From NCBI GenBank assembly GCA_002101905.1, contig LQPU01000021.1, forward strand, positions 160,793-224,792: a stretch of DNA of 64,000 nt, read 5' to 3'. Below, piece by piece: positions 24,068 to 34,043 of this stretch. The translations under genes and the position numbers were made by a program. This stretch comes from Mycobacterium shimoidei (GTDB lineage Bacteria > Actinomycetota > Actinomycetes > Mycobacteriales > Mycobacteriaceae). The notes under the pieces were generated by a model, which had not been told where the DNA came from, made no database searches, and saw nothing but the letters and a program-made list of their open reading frames with translations. The stretch's first letter is position 1. Each line of letters starts with the position of its first letter.

Positions 24068-24646
24068 TCACATCTGGGTGGACTTGAGGAAGTTCTGGTA
24101 GGAGCGCGACGGCGTCGGCCCGCGCTGACCTTGATACTTCGAACCGGCCCGCGCGCTGCCGTAGGGATGCTCGGCCGGGCTGGTCAGCCGCAGGATGCAC
24201 AGCTGGCCGATCTTCATGCCCGGCCAGAGCGTGATCGGCAGGTTGGCGACGTTGGAGAGCTCCAGCGTGATGTGGCCGCTGAAGCCGGGGTCGATGAAAC
24301 CCGCCGTCGAGTGGGTCAACAGGCCCAGGCGTCCCAGCGAGGACTTCCCTTCCAACCGACCGGCGAGGTCGTCGGGCAGCGTGCACAGCTCCAGCGTCGA
24401 ACCGAGCACGAACTCGCCCGGGTGCAGCACGAACGGTTCGCCGTCGACGGGCTGCACCAGGCTGGTCAGCTCGTCTTGCTGCTGGGCTGGGTCGATGTGG
24501 GTGTAGCGGGTGTTGTTGAACACCCGAAACAGGCTGTCGAGGCGGACATCGACGCTGGACGGCTGCACCAGCGTGTCGTCGAACGGATCGATGCCGAGGC
24601 GGCCGGCGGCGATTTCGGCCCGAAGGTCGCGATCGGAGAGCAGCAC
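24068..24646 (-). CDS. dcd: dCTP deaminase (dUMP-forming type)
   Basis: The 192 residues are nearly identical to M. tuberculosis Dcd (190), which makes dUMP from dCTP in one enzyme. GTG 24646 starts [20 protein letters not shown]. Key motifs are [29 protein letters not shown] and [23 protein letters not shown] (catalytic Arg and Glu region), ending in the flexible lid [19 protein letters not shown]. It supplies thymidylate precursor. Synteny with the following tRNA-Gly matches H37Rv. Confidence 0.97.
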   Translation of the reverse strand: MLLSDRDLRAEIAAGRLGIDPFDDTLVQPSSVDVRLDSLFRVFNNTRYTHIDPAQQQDELTSLVQPVDGEPFVLHPGEFVLGSTLELCTLPDDLAGRLEGKSSLGRLGLLTHSTAGFIDPGFSGHITLELSNVANLPITLWPGMKIGQLCILRLTSPAEHPYGSARAGSKYQGQRGPTPSRSYQNFLKSTQM

Positions 24647-24723
24647 GCGACGAGCGTATCCCTGGCCTAACGTTGTTGATGAGCGACGCGGCGCCAAATG
24701 CTAGCCTTCTGTGCCAGCATCCT

Positions 24724-24797
24724 GCCGATGTAGTTCAATGGCAGAACATCAGCTTCCCAAGCTGAGAACGCGGGTTCGATTCCCGTCATCGGCTCCA
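24724..24797 (+). tRNA. tRNA-Gly (anticodon CCC)
   Basis: The sequence folds as a 74-nt tRNA with encoded CCA. The acceptor stem is GCCGATG/CATCGGC followed by T and CCA. The D arm includes TAGTTCAATGGCAGA. The anticodon stem TCAGC/GCTGA encloses the loop TTCCCAA (anticodon CCC, reading GGG). The T arm CGGGTTCGATTCCCG is perfect. It is divergent from dcd. Confidence 0.97.
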
Positions 24798-25204
24798 CAT
24801 CTAGCTGGTCAGCCTCGGCTTCCGCGCTGCTATCTGAATACGCCGAGACACTCGCTCCCGCCTTGCTCCCGTGTTTGCGGGCGGTGCTACCGATTGAGCG
24901 GCACAACATTGTTAGCTGGCGTTGCCTGAATCGCTACTAGGTAACCGCTGTGCGCCTTAGATTTGGCTCCTGTCAACGCCACAAAAAGGGGGAACGAGTG
25001 AGCCAACCGCCAACGGCTGAGAACCAACCACCGTCGAACTGAGGATCTCCTCCAAGGTGGACCACCTCGAATCGCCGACGGGCAACGGCTCGATTGCCTG
25101 TCCTACGTCTATTGAGGCCACAGCCTGTGTGGTCGTTGCCCACCATGGCTTTGATTGGGATGCTGGGCCGAGTCGGATGGGGCTGTCGGCTCAAAGGGGT
25201 CTTG
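24798..25204. other. gene-poor gap after tRNA-Gly
   Basis: About 400 bp without a convincing gene separate the tRNA from the cyclase gene. No long open frame has mycobacterial codon bias. No duplicate of the tRNA 3' end and no integrase were found, so there is no direct evidence of an integrated element. Confidence 0.5.
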
Positions 25205-26509
25205 GTGGACACATTTGAGCAGAGCCTGGCGTCACACCATTACGGTCTGCGTTTCACTCGTACCGATGTCGAGCTCGACTATCAAGCGTGGCGGAAGCGC
25301 CATGTTCGGCCGTTCACGTTGTTTGCCATGTACGGCGGCGCCCTAGCTGCCAGTCTCGCCTTCGTTGCTGTTTCGTTCGGCGCGCTCCTGAAACTGCGGA
25401 CGCTGGCACTCTTTCTCATCGCGGTCGCGGTCGTGCAGCATCTTCTGGGCGCCGCCATCGCCAACTCGGATCGGTTCCTGTCTTGGCTTATGCCCTTTAC
25501 AGCGACCATTAACCTCTTCGGCGGCGTTTTGGCCGTGCTGATGACGATCCAGTTCGAGAACTTCGCCATCACAGCGGGCTGCGTCACACTCGCCGCGTTC
25601 TTCGGGATGACCTTGTTCCGGCTGCCTCCCGGGCTGAGTTTCGCGTCGGTGGTGCCTTACATCGCCTTGGCCGAAGTCATTGCGGTGGTGCGGTTTGCTG
25701 ACGGGCGGATGCCGCTCAACGACTTCATCGTCGGTGTGTTCATCCCCGTGACCGCCCTCATGTCCGGATTCGTCGTCTCCCTGGCGATCGAGCGGGTCAC
25801 CCGACGTACCTATCACGACCAGCGCATCATCGAGCGCCAACGACAGGCGTTGTTCGAAGAGCGCGCGAACCTGGCTCGGTTCCTGTCCCCCGAGGTCGCC
25901 GAAACCATTCGGGAACGTGGCCTGACCGAGACCCTTCGTCGAAGGACCCTGTCACTCAGCGCGCTGTCCATCGACCTCCGGGGTTTCACCGCATTCACCC
26001 AGCGCAAGGGCCCGGACCTCATGTCTGAGGTCCTGCAGACGTACTACGAAATCGTCGTCGAAATCACCAGGAGGTTCGGCGGCACTATCACTGACTTTGC
26101 GGGTGACGGGATCCTCATCCTCATCGGCGCCCCGCTCCCGCGACCTGACCATGCCCACGCCGCCGTGGACTTGGCCCGTCATCTCCTCGCCGAAGTGGGC
26201 CTACTCATGGCGGGTTACTCCTCACCCGACGCCCCGCTCGGTGTCGGCGTCGGGATCGCCTCGGGAGAATGCGCGGTTGGTGCCATCGGCTCCATGACAC
26301 GACTCGAGTACACAGCCGTTGGAAGCGCAGTGAACCTCGCGTCCCGGCTCTGCGGGAGAGCTGAGGATGGTCATCTTGTCATGGCCCAATCCACTGCGAC
26401 GGCAGTCGAGAAACAGCCGGGTTGGCACGTTGAGCCCTTGGCCCTCAAGGGCTTCGACGAGATCGTGCCGGCGATCTTTGAAAAGCAGCCGGCCATCCGA
26501 TCTCGATGA
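25205..26509 (+). CDS. class III adenylate/guanylate cyclase with N-terminal membrane domain
   Basis: The product has 434 residues; GTG 25205 was chosen because AAAGGGG lies 5 nt upstream. About six hydrophobic helices (residues 40-205) precede a linker helix (RQRQALFEERANLARFLSPEVAE) and a C-terminal CYCc catalytic domain. Both metal-binding aspartates are present (D257 in LSIDLRGFTAF, D301 in AGDGILI), as are the transition-state Asn and Arg (N377, R381 in VNLASRL). The two residues that usually define ATP specificity, Lys and Asp, appear as D297 and S374. The nucleotide used is therefore uncertain. The FLSP linker motif is common in such cyclases. Confidence 0.87.
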   Translation: MDTFEQSLASHHYGLRFTRTDVELDYQAWRKRHVRPFTLFAMYGGALAASLAFVAVSFGALLKLRTLALFLIAVAVVQHLLGAAIANSDRFLSWLMPFTATINLFGGVLAVLMTIQFENFAITAGCVTLAAFFGMTLFRLPPGLSFASVVPYIALAEVIAVVRFADGRMPLNDFIVGVFIPVTALMSGFVVSLAIERVTRRTYHDQRIIERQRQALFEERANLARFLSPEVAETIRERGLTETLRRRTLSLSALSIDLRGFTAFTQRKGPDLMSEVLQTYYEIVVEITRRFGGTITDFAGDGILILIGAPLPRPDHAHAAVDLARHLLAEVGLLMAGYSSPDAPLGVGVGIASGECAVGAIGSMTRLEYTAVGSAVNLASRLCGRAEDGHLVMAQSTATAVEKQPGWHVEPLALKGFDEIVPAIFEKQPAIRSR

Positions 26510-26726
26510 GGTGGCAGCTGCATGAACGGCCACAGTCCGTCAGATGCTCACGCCGAACCTGTTTGCTGGCCCCACCTGTCCAGATCGATTCCGCTATCAA
26601 CCACAAGGACACCTGGGAACCACTAAATACGCGCCGCCCATCGAACAGATCGTCAGCGGCCTGGTCGCCGAGAAGAGCACGAAGTCGTTGGAAACCATTC
26701 GGGGTACAACGCTCTCAGCGCGGCGC

Positions 26727-27212
26727 CTACTGGGTTAGGTACACCCCGGACACCCACGCGGCGGTGGCGAGCAGTGCGGCAGCCAACTCGACACCCATCG
26801 ACAACGCGACACCTTTCACGGCGTGCTTCGTCGAGGTCCATGCCTTTCGCTGGTCTCCGCGGGCGGCCAACTCCGCCACGTAGACACCCAGCACGAAGCC
26901 GATCACCAGGCCGATCACCGGGATTACGAAGAAACCAATGATGCCCACCAGCGCGCCCGCTGCCAAACTCAGGTTGCGCACGTCGGCAGCCCGCATCCGC
27001 TTCACGGGCCAGATGTATTTGATCAATGTCGCCACACCGAGCAGCGCGGCCACCACGCCGAGTGTCACCCACGCGGTGATGTTGTTCTCGACGACGGCCC
27101 ACACCACGATCGCGACGAACACCAGCGACGTGCCCGGCAATAGCGGCACCACGATGCCGATAATTCCGACGGCAATCGCGAGTGCGACGAGGACGATGCC
27201 GGCAGCACTCAT
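26727..27212 (-). CDS. DUF456 integral membrane protein
   Basis: This 161-residue protein has four to five hydrophobic helices. It includes the DUF456 signature GIIGIVVPLLPGTSLVFVAI near the N terminus and the Gly-rich GIIGFFVIPVIGLVIGFVLGVYVAEL later. ATG 27212 was chosen because the membrane sequence starts right after it; upstream in-frame sequence is arginine-rich and not protein-like. The function of the family is unknown. Confidence 0.85.
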   Translation of the reverse strand: MSAAGIVLVALAIAVGIIGIVVPLLPGTSLVFVAIVVWAVVENNITAWVTLGVVAALLGVATLIKYIWPVKRMRAADVRNLSLAAGALVGIIGFFVIPVIGLVIGFVLGVYVAELAARGDQRKAWTSTKHAVKGVALSMGVELAAALLATAAWVSGVYLTQ

Positions 27213-27253
27213 GTTCTCAACGTATCTCGAGCGCCAAGGCCTGCGCCCAGGTT

Positions 27254-27772
27254 CTACGGCCCCTCGAACGGGATTCGCAAGACTTCGCCGACCTCGATCA
27301 GGTCGGGGTCGCTGATCCTGTCCCGGTTGGCAGTGAACAGCCGCGGCCACAAATTGCCGTCGCCGTAGCTGTTCTCCGCGATGCCGAACAGCGTGTCACC
27401 GGCGACGACGAGGTGCTGCGAAAATCCGGCATAGGATGAACCCAACAGGGGGCGTCCGAACGTCAGCGGGACAGTCACCCGAAAGTCATTCTCGGGCAGC
27501 CCGCTTGGGTTATCCGCGTCGACTGTCAATGTCCCCTCCGCGGTCGCGGGCACACCATACGTAACCGCGAAGTCGAAAAGGGTGAACAAAGAGCCGCTGC
27601 CTGGCACAAACATCGGCGAAATCTCGGTCAGCACTGCGCCGTTGCGGTCGGTCAGTCTTGCCGACCCCACCACTCCCTCAAACGCGCCACCTAAGCCGCA
27701 CAAGAGGAAGCTGTCGCCGACGATGTCAAACGGCTGCGGACTGCGGACCGCGAGGCGTGCGAAGTATGACAT
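27254..27772 (-). CDS. Gmad2-like immunoglobulin domain plus LysM domain protein
   Basis: The product has 172 residues and no signal peptide. Residues 8-110 look like a Gmad2-type beta-sandwich (VRSPQPFDIVGDSFLLCGLG, SLFTLFDFAVTYGVP, EGTLTVDADNPSGLP). Residues 118-170 form one LysM domain (HLVVAGDTLFGIAENSYGDG, LFTANRDRISDPDLIEVGEVLRIP). LysM usually binds N-acetylglucosamine polymers such as peptidoglycan. Without an export signal the route to the wall is unclear. The next upstream gene on this strand is a four-LysM protein, so the two act as a pair. Confidence 0.8.
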   Translation of the reverse strand: MSYFARLAVRSPQPFDIVGDSFLLCGLGGAFEGVVGSARLTDRNGAVLTEISPMFVPGSGSLFTLFDFAVTYGVPATAEGTLTVDADNPSGLPENDFRVTVPLTFGRPLLGSSYAGFSQHLVVAGDTLFGIAENSYGDGNLWPRLFTANRDRISDPDLIEVGEVLRIPFEGP

Positions 27773-27873
27773 ACTGGGGCCTCTCTCGACTTGTCAGCCT
27801 GAGTCCATCGTGGTCCACGAGTGGATGGCGAACACGGGTAGCGCGCTACTCGAATACCCCTATACCGGTTCTA

Positions 27874-28530
27874 CTAGTCGAACGACGGGAAGAAAAGTAC
27901 CTGTCCGACCTGCAATTGGTCCGGATCCTGGATGTGGTTGGCAGCCGCGACCATTTCCACCATCGTCTTCGTCCGCTCCTCATCGCCCGGGTCGCCGTAA
28001 TAGTTGGCGGCGAGCTGCCACAAGGTGTCGCCGGCGACCACGGTGTGCCGCCAATTCAGGCGCGGGTGGATTATCGCCTGACCGACTGGCGGGTCCTGAT
28101 TCTCCATGTGGTTGGCGATCGCGATGATCGGCCACAAACCGAACTCGCCGTACCAACGCTCCGCGAGCACCTCCCACGTCTCGCCCGAAACCACTTGGTG
28201 ACCGTGCGCGTTGGCCAGATCGGGGATCAGCAGCCACTCGCCGACCACCAAGTCCCGTTGTGCGGCGTGGTTGGCGATCGGGATGATCTCGAGGAGGCTA
28301 GGATCACCGTAAAACTGTTGCGCCAGACTCTCTTTCCCGTCCTCAACCCTCACCTGGTGGCGGAACGTGACGTAGGGAATCAACAATTCTTGACCGACGT
28401 CGATTTGATCGGGGTCGGCGAGATGGTTGATAGCCGAGATGACAGCAGACAGGCTGCCGTCTCCATAGAATCGCTCGGCAAGCCCCCAGAGGGTGTCGCC
28501 GCTGACGACTTGGTATTCGGTAGGAGGCAT
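27874..28530 (-). CDS. tandem LysM protein (four repeats)
   Basis: The product has 218 residues made almost entirely of four LysM units of about 50 residues. Units begin at YQVVSGDTLWGLAERFYGDG, HQVRVEDGKESLAQQFYGD, HQVVSGETWEVLAERWYGE and HTVVAGDTLWQLAANYYGD. Each ends in a (I/V)GQxLxIP-like turn. The second unit is degenerate (EDGKES instead of GDTL). There is no signal peptide or membrane helix. Candidate roles are binding of peptidoglycan or its fragments in the cytoplasm, or export by a non-Sec route. Confidence 0.85.
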   Translation of the reverse strand: MPPTEYQVVSGDTLWGLAERFYGDGSLSAVISAINHLADPDQIDVGQELLIPYVTFRHQVRVEDGKESLAQQFYGDPSLLEIIPIANHAAQRDLVVGEWLLIPDLANAHGHQVVSGETWEVLAERWYGEFGLWPIIAIANHMENQDPPVGQAIIHPRLNWRHTVVAGDTLWQLAANYYGDPGDEERTKTMVEMVAAANHIQDPDQLQVGQVLFFPSFD

Positions 28531-28787
28531 GGCGTTCCTTTCGCGTCTGATGTATCGCCCCCGTGGCGACGCAAAGTTAAAGTGTCGCAGAACGGCGCAG
28601 GCTCCGACACGCGTAACGCACTACCTCAATCGACAAGTTATCCGGCTGAATCGTTCGATGACCTCCCGTCGTCCTGGCGCGTGCCCTGCGCGAGCCGTAC
28701 CGCGTTCGGCTGTGGGCCCGCTGCGACTCACGCGGTCGCCCGGCTAGCTGCCCGGCTACAGTCCTGGTGTAGAGGAGAGGACGACCG

Positions 28788-29588
28788 TTGGAAACACCGG
28801 AAGCTGGCAGCCTGAGCAGGATTGTCAGCGCTCTGCAGGCCTGTTACGCCGCGATGGAAGCTCTGTGCGCCGGCCTCAGCGATGCCGAGTGGCGAGCGCA
28901 GTCTCTATGCCCGGACTGGACAGTCCGCGATGTGGTAAACCACGTCACCAGCATCGAGGCGGTGATGGCGGGGTGGTTGCCCGACGACGACCAGACCCCG
29001 CCACCATTCGACAAGGCGGCGGATTTCTTGCGCGAGGCCAACCGAGAAGGCGCCGCTTATCTTGGAGTGGTCCGCGGCGTTTATGACCGCCGGCGTAGCG
29101 ATCTGGCCGCGCTATCGGAGACCGATCTCCAGCGGCCGTCGTGGACGCCGGTTGGCCCCGGCACCTACGGGCGGTTCCTGGAGATCCGGGTGTTCGACTT
29201 CTGGGTACACGAACGTGACATCACCACGCCGCTCGCTCGCAAAACCGACGACACCGGTATCAGCGCCGAGATCGCGCTGGCCGAGGTAGCTGGCTCCCTC
29301 GGCTACATCGTCGGCAAGAAGGTGGGCCTGCCCGACGGAAAGAGCGTCACGTTCAACCTTACCGGACCGATCGCGCGTCAGTTACACGTCGCCGTTGATG
29401 GACGAGCGAAAAAAGTTGAACGCCTTGATAATCCGGACGTGACGCTGAGCACCAACTCCACAACCTTCATCCAGCTCGCGTGCGGACGCATCGACCCGCA
29501 GGCTCAAATCGATTCCGGCGCGGTCACCTGGAAGGGCGATGACGAGCTCGGTGACCGCACCGCCCGCAACCTGAGGTTCACGATGTGA
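28788..29588 (+). CDS. DinB-like maleylpyruvate isomerase family protein
   Basis: The product has 266 residues from TTG 28788, with AGAGGAGAGG 8 nt before it. The N-terminal metal-binding helix bundle has the typical [20 protein letters not shown] (W, N-H-V) and [14 protein letters not shown] (H-E-R-D). The C-terminal sterol-carrier-like MDMPI domain is [19 protein letters not shown]. Such proteins are predicted mycothiol-dependent enzymes. It overlaps the next gene, a DsbA-like protein, by 4 nt (GTGA). Joint action in mycothiol-linked redox chemistry is plausible. Confidence 0.85.
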   Translation: METPEAGSLSRIVSALQACYAAMEALCAGLSDAEWRAQSLCPDWTVRDVVNHVTSIEAVMAGWLPDDDQTPPPFDKAADFLREANREGAAYLGVVRGVYDRRRSDLAALSETDLQRPSWTPVGPGTYGRFLEIRVFDFWVHERDITTPLARKTDDTGISAEIALAEVAGSLGYIVGKKVGLPDGKSVTFNLTGPIARQLHVAVDGRAKKVERLDNPDVTLSTNSTTFIQLACGRIDPQAQIDSGAVTWKGDDELGDRTARNLRFTM

Positions 29589-30292
29589 CCAGTCGCCCAG
29601 TTTCCGTCGACTTCCACTTCGACGTCATGTGCCCGTACGCCTATCAGACGTCTCGGTGGATCCGCGAAGTGCGAGAGCTGACAGGCCTCGCGGTGAACTG
29701 GCGCTTCTTCAGCCTGGAGGAGATCAACCGCCAAGAGGGCAAGAAGCATCCATGGGAGCGGGAGTGGTCCTACGGCTGGTCAATGATGCGCATCGGGGCG
29801 CTGCTGCGTCGCCAGTCGATGGCCGACGTCGACGCGTGGTACGAACGCGCCGGCCGCGCACTGCACGTCGAGGGCCACAAGCCGCACCAGAAATCCGTTG
29901 CCCGCCACCTGCTCTCAGAACTCGGCTTCGATACCGGACTTGTCGACCGGGCGATCGCCGACCCGACGACCCACGACGAGGTAATGGCCGACCATCAACG
30001 GGTCGTCGATGCCGGCGGCTACGGCGTGCCCACGCTGTACTTCCCTGACGGGCAATGCCTGTTCGGGCCGGTGTTGATCGATCCGCCCACCGGCGATGCC
30101 GCGGTTCGACTGTGGGACGCCGTCGTCGCCTGGACGGAGTTTCCGCATTTATACGAACTGCAGCGACCGAAAACTCCTGCCGACGAGCAATGCATCGCCG
30201 AGACGTTCCGGCCATACCTGGAAGCCCGCGACTGGGTGTCCATCAACCGCGGCAAGGTCATCACCATCGGCGACCAAAAGCACGAGCGATGA
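29585..30292 (+). CDS. DsbA/FrnE-family thioredoxin-fold oxidoreductase
   Basis: The product has 235 residues from GTG 29585. The thioredoxin fold begins [20 protein letters not shown], so the active site is CPYA with one cysteine instead of CPxC. The helical insertion typical of DsbA follows. The cis-Pro loop is [19 protein letters not shown]. Related mycobacterial proteins such as Rv2466c use mycothiol with a CPWC site. A single-cysteine site points to glutathione-transferase-like or monothiol chemistry. It is translationally coupled to the DinB-like gene. Confidence 0.82.
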   Translation: MTSRPVSVDFHFDVMCPYAYQTSRWIREVRELTGLAVNWRFFSLEEINRQEGKKHPWEREWSYGWSMMRIGALLRRQSMADVDAWYERAGRALHVEGHKPHQKSVARHLLSELGFDTGLVDRAIADPTTHDEVMADHQRVVDAGGYGVPTLYFPDGQCLFGPVLIDPPTGDAAVRLWDAVVAWTEFPHLYELQRPKTPADEQCIAETFRPYLEARDWVSINRGKVITIGDQKHER

Positions 30293-30308
30293 CCGGAGGC
30301 GACATCGC

Positions 30309-31295
<987 letters not shown>

Positions 31296-31383
31296 GAGTT
31301 CGAACCTAGGTGAATCCTGCGTGTCGCAGTAGCGCGCCTCCTACCATTCGGTCCTGCGTGTACTGCGCCGAAGGAGGCTCGGC

Positions 31384-32136
31384 TTGGCACTGCCGGCATT
31401 GGTTCTCGTGCATGGAGGCGGCTTCGCCGGCGATTGCTGGGACCCCACCATTGATGCGATCCATCGCGCCGATCCGACGGTCAAAGTGCTCGCCGTCGAT
31501 TTGCCGGGGCACCGCGGCAAACCAGGCAACCTCATCACGGCATGCATCGACGAGTGGGTTGACTCGGTGGTTGCCGATATCGAAAACGCTGCACCCGACG
31601 ACGACCTGATCATCGTCGGCCATTCCTATGCGGGCGTGACGGTCCCCGCCGTCGTCACCAAGCTTGGCTCGACACGAGTAAGGGAGATGATCCTCGCGAC
31701 GGCGTTCGTACCACCGGACGGTGCCGCCCTCGTCGACACGCTGCCCGGCGCACTGGGGTGGTATGCGCGGCGCACCGCGAAACGCAACGTGCAGAAGGGC
31801 CGTGCGGGCCGCCTCCCGACCGCGTGGGTGAAGTTCGCCTTTTGCAACGGAATGACACCCGCACAAGTCAATTTCACACTCGATCATTGCTATCCCGATT
31901 CACCAGCCATCGCCTTGGAAAGCGTGGACCGCAGCGGGCTGCCCGACGAGGTGCCACGCACCTGGATACTCACCCGGCGTGACCGGGCCATCTCAACACG
32001 AACTCAACGCGGGTGCATCGCGGCGCTCGGTGGTGTGCAGACGCTGATCGAGATTGATACCTGTCACATGCTGATGATCAGCGAACCCGAGCGACTGGCC
32101 GACATACTCGTCGCGCGGTGCCGACTGTACGCATAG
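31384..32136 (+). CDS. alpha/beta hydrolase
   Basis: The product has 250 residues and begins at TTG 31384, six nt after AAGGAGG. HGGGFAGDCWD forms the oxyanion-hole loop. GHSYAG carries the nucleophile (S81). IDTCHMLMISEPERLADIL carries the C-terminal histidine. The layout resembles the EstC/salicylate-esterase-like plant-type subgroup (short lid, HGxxxGxWxW). The substrate is unknown. Confidence 0.85.
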   Translation: MALPALVLVHGGGFAGDCWDPTIDAIHRADPTVKVLAVDLPGHRGKPGNLITACIDEWVDSVVADIENAAPDDDLIIVGHSYAGVTVPAVVTKLGSTRVREMILATAFVPPDGAALVDTLPGALGWYARRTAKRNVQKGRAGRLPTAWVKFAFCNGMTPAQVNFTLDHCYPDSPAIALESVDRSGLPDEVPRTWILTRRDRAISTRTQRGCIAALGGVQTLIEIDTCHMLMISEPERLADILVARCRLYA

Positions 32137-32257
32137 CGCAATCGAGTTGCGCTATGGCTCGCCGTAGCCAAACCGTGACGAAGCCTTGACCGAATCGCTC
32201 ACGCGCCCTTGCGCTTCCACGCATCACCACACACCTACGATCAACTATTGCAACTCT

Positions 32258-32284
32258 GTTCACTAAAAGGGTTCACTAAAAAGG
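32258..32284 (+). repeat. short tandem direct repeat in leader
   Basis: GTTCACTAAAAGG is followed directly by GTTCACTAAAAAGG, ending 10 nt before the ATG at 32294. The second copy supplies the AAAAGG ribosome-binding sequence. Confidence 0.5.
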
Positions 32285-32293
32285 ATTGAAGCC

Positions 32294-33151
32294 ATGCGAG
32301 CGGCTGTTGGGTGCGTTCTTGCGATTGTCGGGATCGCTGCGAGTGTGGTTGCGGGGCCGGCAGACATACGCCTGGTGGCAACGAACCAGCCTTCAGGGTT
32401 CACCATCGCCTCGGTGCTACCGACGCGAGGTGAGGTCGTGGGTGTGGCGCACCCCGTGGTAGTGACGTTCGATGCGCCCGTCGCCAATCGGCACGCCGTC
32501 GAGCGTGCCCTTGACGTCAAATCGACACCCGCGATGACCGGCAAATTCGAGTGGCTCGACGATCGGGCGGTGCAGTGGGTTCCCGACCAGTTTTGGCCGG
32601 CGCACAGCACGGTGGAGCTGTCGGTGAGCGGGCTGTCGGCTGAATTCAAAACGGGCCCTGCGGTTGTCGGCGTTGCCGATATCGCGGATCACACGTTCAC
32701 CGTGAGCATCGACGGCGTCGAGACGGGACCGCCGCCGCGACGGCCGGCACCACATCATCGACCCCACTGGGGAGAAGAGGGCGTGCTGCCGGCCTCGATG
32801 GGCAGACCCGAATTCCCGACGCCGGTCGGCGTCTATTCGGTGTTGTCCAAAGAACGCTCGGTGGTGATGGATTCCAGCAGCGTCGGCATCCCCGTCGACG
32901 ACCCGAGCGGTTACCACCTTCCGGTGGATTACGCCGTGCGGATCACCAACCGTGGGCTCTTCGTGCATTCAGCTCCGTGGGCCGTCAATTCACTTGGGCT
33001 GGAGAATGTCAGCCATGGCTGCATCGGCCTGAGCCCCGAGGACGCCGAGTGGTACTTCAACACGGTCAACATCGGCGACCCGGTGATTGTGCAGGAATCA
33101 GGAGTAGAGCGACCACATCGGGTGGCTTCGCGAGACTCGGCATTCAACTGA
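32294..33151 (+). CDS. L,D-transpeptidase-like (YkuD) exported protein
   Basis: The product has 285 residues. The N-terminal signal sequence (VGCVLAIVGIAASVVAGPA) is followed by an Ig-like domain typical of mycobacterial Ldts (LPTRGEVVGVAHPVVVTFDAPV, AVQWVPDQFWPAHSTVELSV). The YkuD domain has HSAPWAVNS and SHGCIGLSPEDAEWYF with the catalytic cysteine. The usual SHGC(L/V)N asparagine is a glycine here, and a Pro/His-rich insert (PPPRRPAPHHRPHW) replaces part of the domain entry. It probably makes or exchanges 3-3 peptidoglycan cross-links or attaches other amines. Confidence 0.85.
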   Translation: MRAAVGCVLAIVGIAASVVAGPADIRLVATNQPSGFTIASVLPTRGEVVGVAHPVVVTFDAPVANRHAVERALDVKSTPAMTGKFEWLDDRAVQWVPDQFWPAHSTVELSVSGLSAEFKTGPAVVGVADIADHTFTVSIDGVETGPPPRRPAPHHRPHWGEEGVLPASMGRPEFPTPVGVYSVLSKERSVVMDSSSVGIPVDDPSGYHLPVDYAVRITNRGLFVHSAPWAVNSLGLENVSHGCIGLSPEDAEWYFNTVNIGDPVIVQESGVERPHRVASRDSAFN

Positions 33152-33156
33152 CGCGC

Positions 33157-33198
33157 GAAAGCCTGTGCACCGAAATACTCTCGGCGCACAGGCTTTTC
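33157..33198 (+). terminator. intrinsic terminator after L,D-transpeptidase-like gene
   Basis: GAAAGCCTGTGCACCGA and TCGGCGCACAGGCTTTTC form a stem of about 17 bp with one mismatch and an 8-nt loop, ending in TTTT. It starts 5 nt after the stop of the L,D-transpeptidase-like gene and faces the converging repeat-protein gene. Confidence 0.8.
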
Positions 33199-33227
33199 AC
33201 TAACTGTTTACGGTTGTGGATGGGCCG

Positions 33228-33809
33228 CTAGCTAGCGCCCGCCGGACCGGGCGCAACCGGCTCACCGGGCACCGGCCCGCCGGACGGCGGCGGCCCAGTC
33301 GGCTCATCCTTGCCCGCGTACGTTCCGGACATATCGACGAGTGGAGCACCCGCCGGAGCCCCTCCGAGCGCGATCAGCGGCGCACCGGCCGGCACCACCG
33401 GCGCGACCGGAGCACCAGCCGGCACCGGCGCGCCCAGCGGCACGGGGGCGCCGAGCGGCACCGGCGCCCCAGCGGGTATAGGAGCCCCTGCCGGCACCGG
33501 TGCGCCCGCCGGCACGGGGGCTCCTACCGGCCCGGGCAGCGCCAACGGAACACCGGCCATGTCGGCGACCGCAGCGCTAGCCGCTCCGCACGTACCCGCG
33601 CCAGCCGCCGCACCACCGGCAGCTGCACCGCCGGCCGCTGCCAGTTCGCCGCCGGCTGCCGCCACTTCGCCTGACGTTTCATGGAGGCAGGCGGCGCCGC
33701 CCGTTTTCAGCGGGGCCGCCGCCGCGTCCGGACTCAGTACCACAGCGGCCGCGCACAACCCAACGCCGGCAATTGCTTTGATGTCGAATCGACCGAAGAC
33801 CGCCATCAA
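33228..33809 (-). CDS. exported Ala/Pro/Gly protein with PxGAPV tandem repeats
   Basis: The product has 193 residues. The signal peptide (IAGVGLCAAAVVLSPDAAAA) ends near residue 32. Two cysteines (C41, C73) flank an Ala/Gly-rich region. Seven or so tandem hexapeptides of the form P-x-G-A-P-(V/I) follow, then a Pro-rich end. The underlying DNA around 33400-33530 is a tandem 18-bp repeat. No catalytic motif is seen. It is a candidate secreted or wall-associated structural protein; repeat number may vary between strains. Confidence 0.78.
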   Translation of the reverse strand: MMAVFGRFDIKAIAGVGLCAAAVVLSPDAAAAPLKTGGAACLHETSGEVAAAGGELAAAGGAAAGGAAAGAGTCGAASAAVADMAGVPLALPGPVGAPVPAGAPVPAGAPIPAGAPVPLGAPVPLGAPVPAGAPVAPVVPAGAPLIALGGAPAGAPLVDMSGTYAGKDEPTGPPPSGGPVPGEPVAPGPAGAS

Positions 33810-34043
33810 ACGTCACCCCTCTACTCGGACCTGGCCATCGGCGGCCAAGGCCCTGTTGAACATGCACTCAATTGGTAGCAGAACCACTGCCAAACACGAC
33901 ACGCGCCGCACCGCGCCGTTTCCAAACGGTGATGTTCGAAACGCCGACCCTATTAAAAGTACTGAGCCGCAAGGACGGAAGGAGTCACGACGGTGTCACA
34001 ACTCGACGCAACTTCGACTACGAATCGATGATTCCGCTGCGCG

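Noticed and set aside
24667..24909. 80-codon frame antisense to the tRNA gene, containing TGIEPAFSAWEADVLPLNY
   Set aside because: This is the well-known false protein made by translating a tRNA gene on the opposite strand.
24798..25204. Possible integrated element at the tRNA-Gly 3' end
   Set aside because: No integrase gene and no second copy of the tRNA 3' end could be found.
26510..26726. Possible broken gene between the cyclase and DUF456 genes
   Set aside because: Short frames on both strands show no protein family resemblance or codon bias.
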